DNA from: an uncultured Bacteroidales bacterium
GTDB taxonomy: Bacteria > Bacteroidota > Bacteroidia > Bacteroidales > Lentimicrobiaceae
DNA length: 7,351 bases
Assembly: GCA_937864935.1 (NCBI GenBank)
Contig: CALMDN010000068.1
Coordinates: 1-7,351, forward strand
Reading direction: 5' to 3'
Below the pieces are notes generated by a model. It was not told the origin of the DNA. It did not search any database and was given only the letters and a program-made list of their open reading frames with translations. The position numbers were made by a program, and so were the translations under genes. Below, piece by piece: positions 7,306-7,351 of this stretch; within the stretch, counting starts at the first letter, position 1, and each line of letters opens with the position of its first letter.

Positions 7306-7351
7306 TGGGCCTCCTTTCTGCAATTCTCAGTTTTGCACTCCTGGCCCGTGG
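7298..7351 (-). CDS. rsmH: RsmH (MraW), 16S rRNA m4C1402 methyltransferase, C-terminal tail only (cut by the right edge)
   Basis: Reading leftwards from the window edge, an open frame gives PRARSAKLRIAERRPNA and then a TAA stop at 7300-7298. The block PRARSAKLR is the well-conserved C-terminal signature of RsmH, normally seen as NPRARSAKLR. RsmH is the SAM-dependent enzyme that N4-methylates C1402 of 16S rRNA in the decoding centre, and it is the usual gene just before ftsL in dcw clusters. Only the last 17 codons are inside the window, so neither the catalytic domain nor the start can be judged. Its end overlaps the ftsL start by 8 bp in a different frame. Confidence 0.93.
   Translation of the reverse strand, partial: PRARSAKLRIAERRPNA
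7310..7315 (-). promoter_or_regulatory. Shine-Dalgarno sequence for ftsL
   Basis: On the minus strand AGGAGG lies 4 bp before the ATG at 7305, inside the last codons of rsmH. It is a full match to the anti-Shine-Dalgarno core and decides the ATG start over the in-frame TTG at 7323. Strong motifs of this kind are uncommon in Bacteroidota, and the same bases also encode rsmH residues, so part of the match could be chance. Confidence 0.65.

Noticed and set aside
7306..7323. Upstream TTG as the ftsL start, adding six residues
   Set aside because: It would place the AGGAGG motif inside the coding sequence; the ATG at 7305 directly after that motif is the better start.

Overview
The window is a continuous piece of a bacterial division and cell wall (dcw) cluster. 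All genes lie on the minus strand, so transcription runs from the right edge to the left. In transcription order they are: the 3' tail of rsmH (mraW), a divergent ftsL, ftsI (a class B penicillin-binding protein with a PASTA tail), murE, mraY, murD, and the 5' part of ftsW, which runs off the left edge.

The organism is most likely a member of the Bacteroidota, probably near the Bacteroidales/Marinilabiliales. Three things suggest this. The order murE-mraY-murD-ftsW, with no murF between murE and mraY, is the usual Bacteroidota dcw order. MraY carries an enlarged loop ending in an [12 protein letters not shown] block, as I remember from Bacteroides MraY. The FtsL-like protein is of the short, poorly conserved type with a basic N-terminal tail. 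MraY keeps a plain HHHF C-terminal motif ([12 protein letters not shown]), unlike the altered motif I recall from Bacteroides, so a family outside Bacteroidaceae is likely. This placement is an inference from memory, not from a search.

The layout is very compact. rsmH overlaps ftsL by 8 bp, and ftsL overlaps ftsI by 8 bp. The remaining gaps are 11 bp (ftsI-murE), 12 bp (murE-mraY), 1 bp (mraY-murD) and 13 bp (murD-ftsW). There is no gene-free stretch longer than 13 bp, and I see no room for an internal terminator or a separate intergenic promoter. The genes are probably one polycistronic unit whose promoter lies beyond the right edge.

The products work together. MurE and MurD are cytoplasmic ligases that build the UDP-MurNAc-peptide, and MraY transfers the finished precursor to undecaprenyl phosphate to make lipid I. 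FtsW (glycosyltransferase) and FtsI (transpeptidase) then build septal peptidoglycan, with FtsL as a bitopic scaffold partner. The MurE DNPR motif predicts meso-diaminopimelate peptidoglycan.

I found no mobile element, RNA gene, CRISPR array or undescribed system. This is an ordinary core region with a few lineage-specific details.
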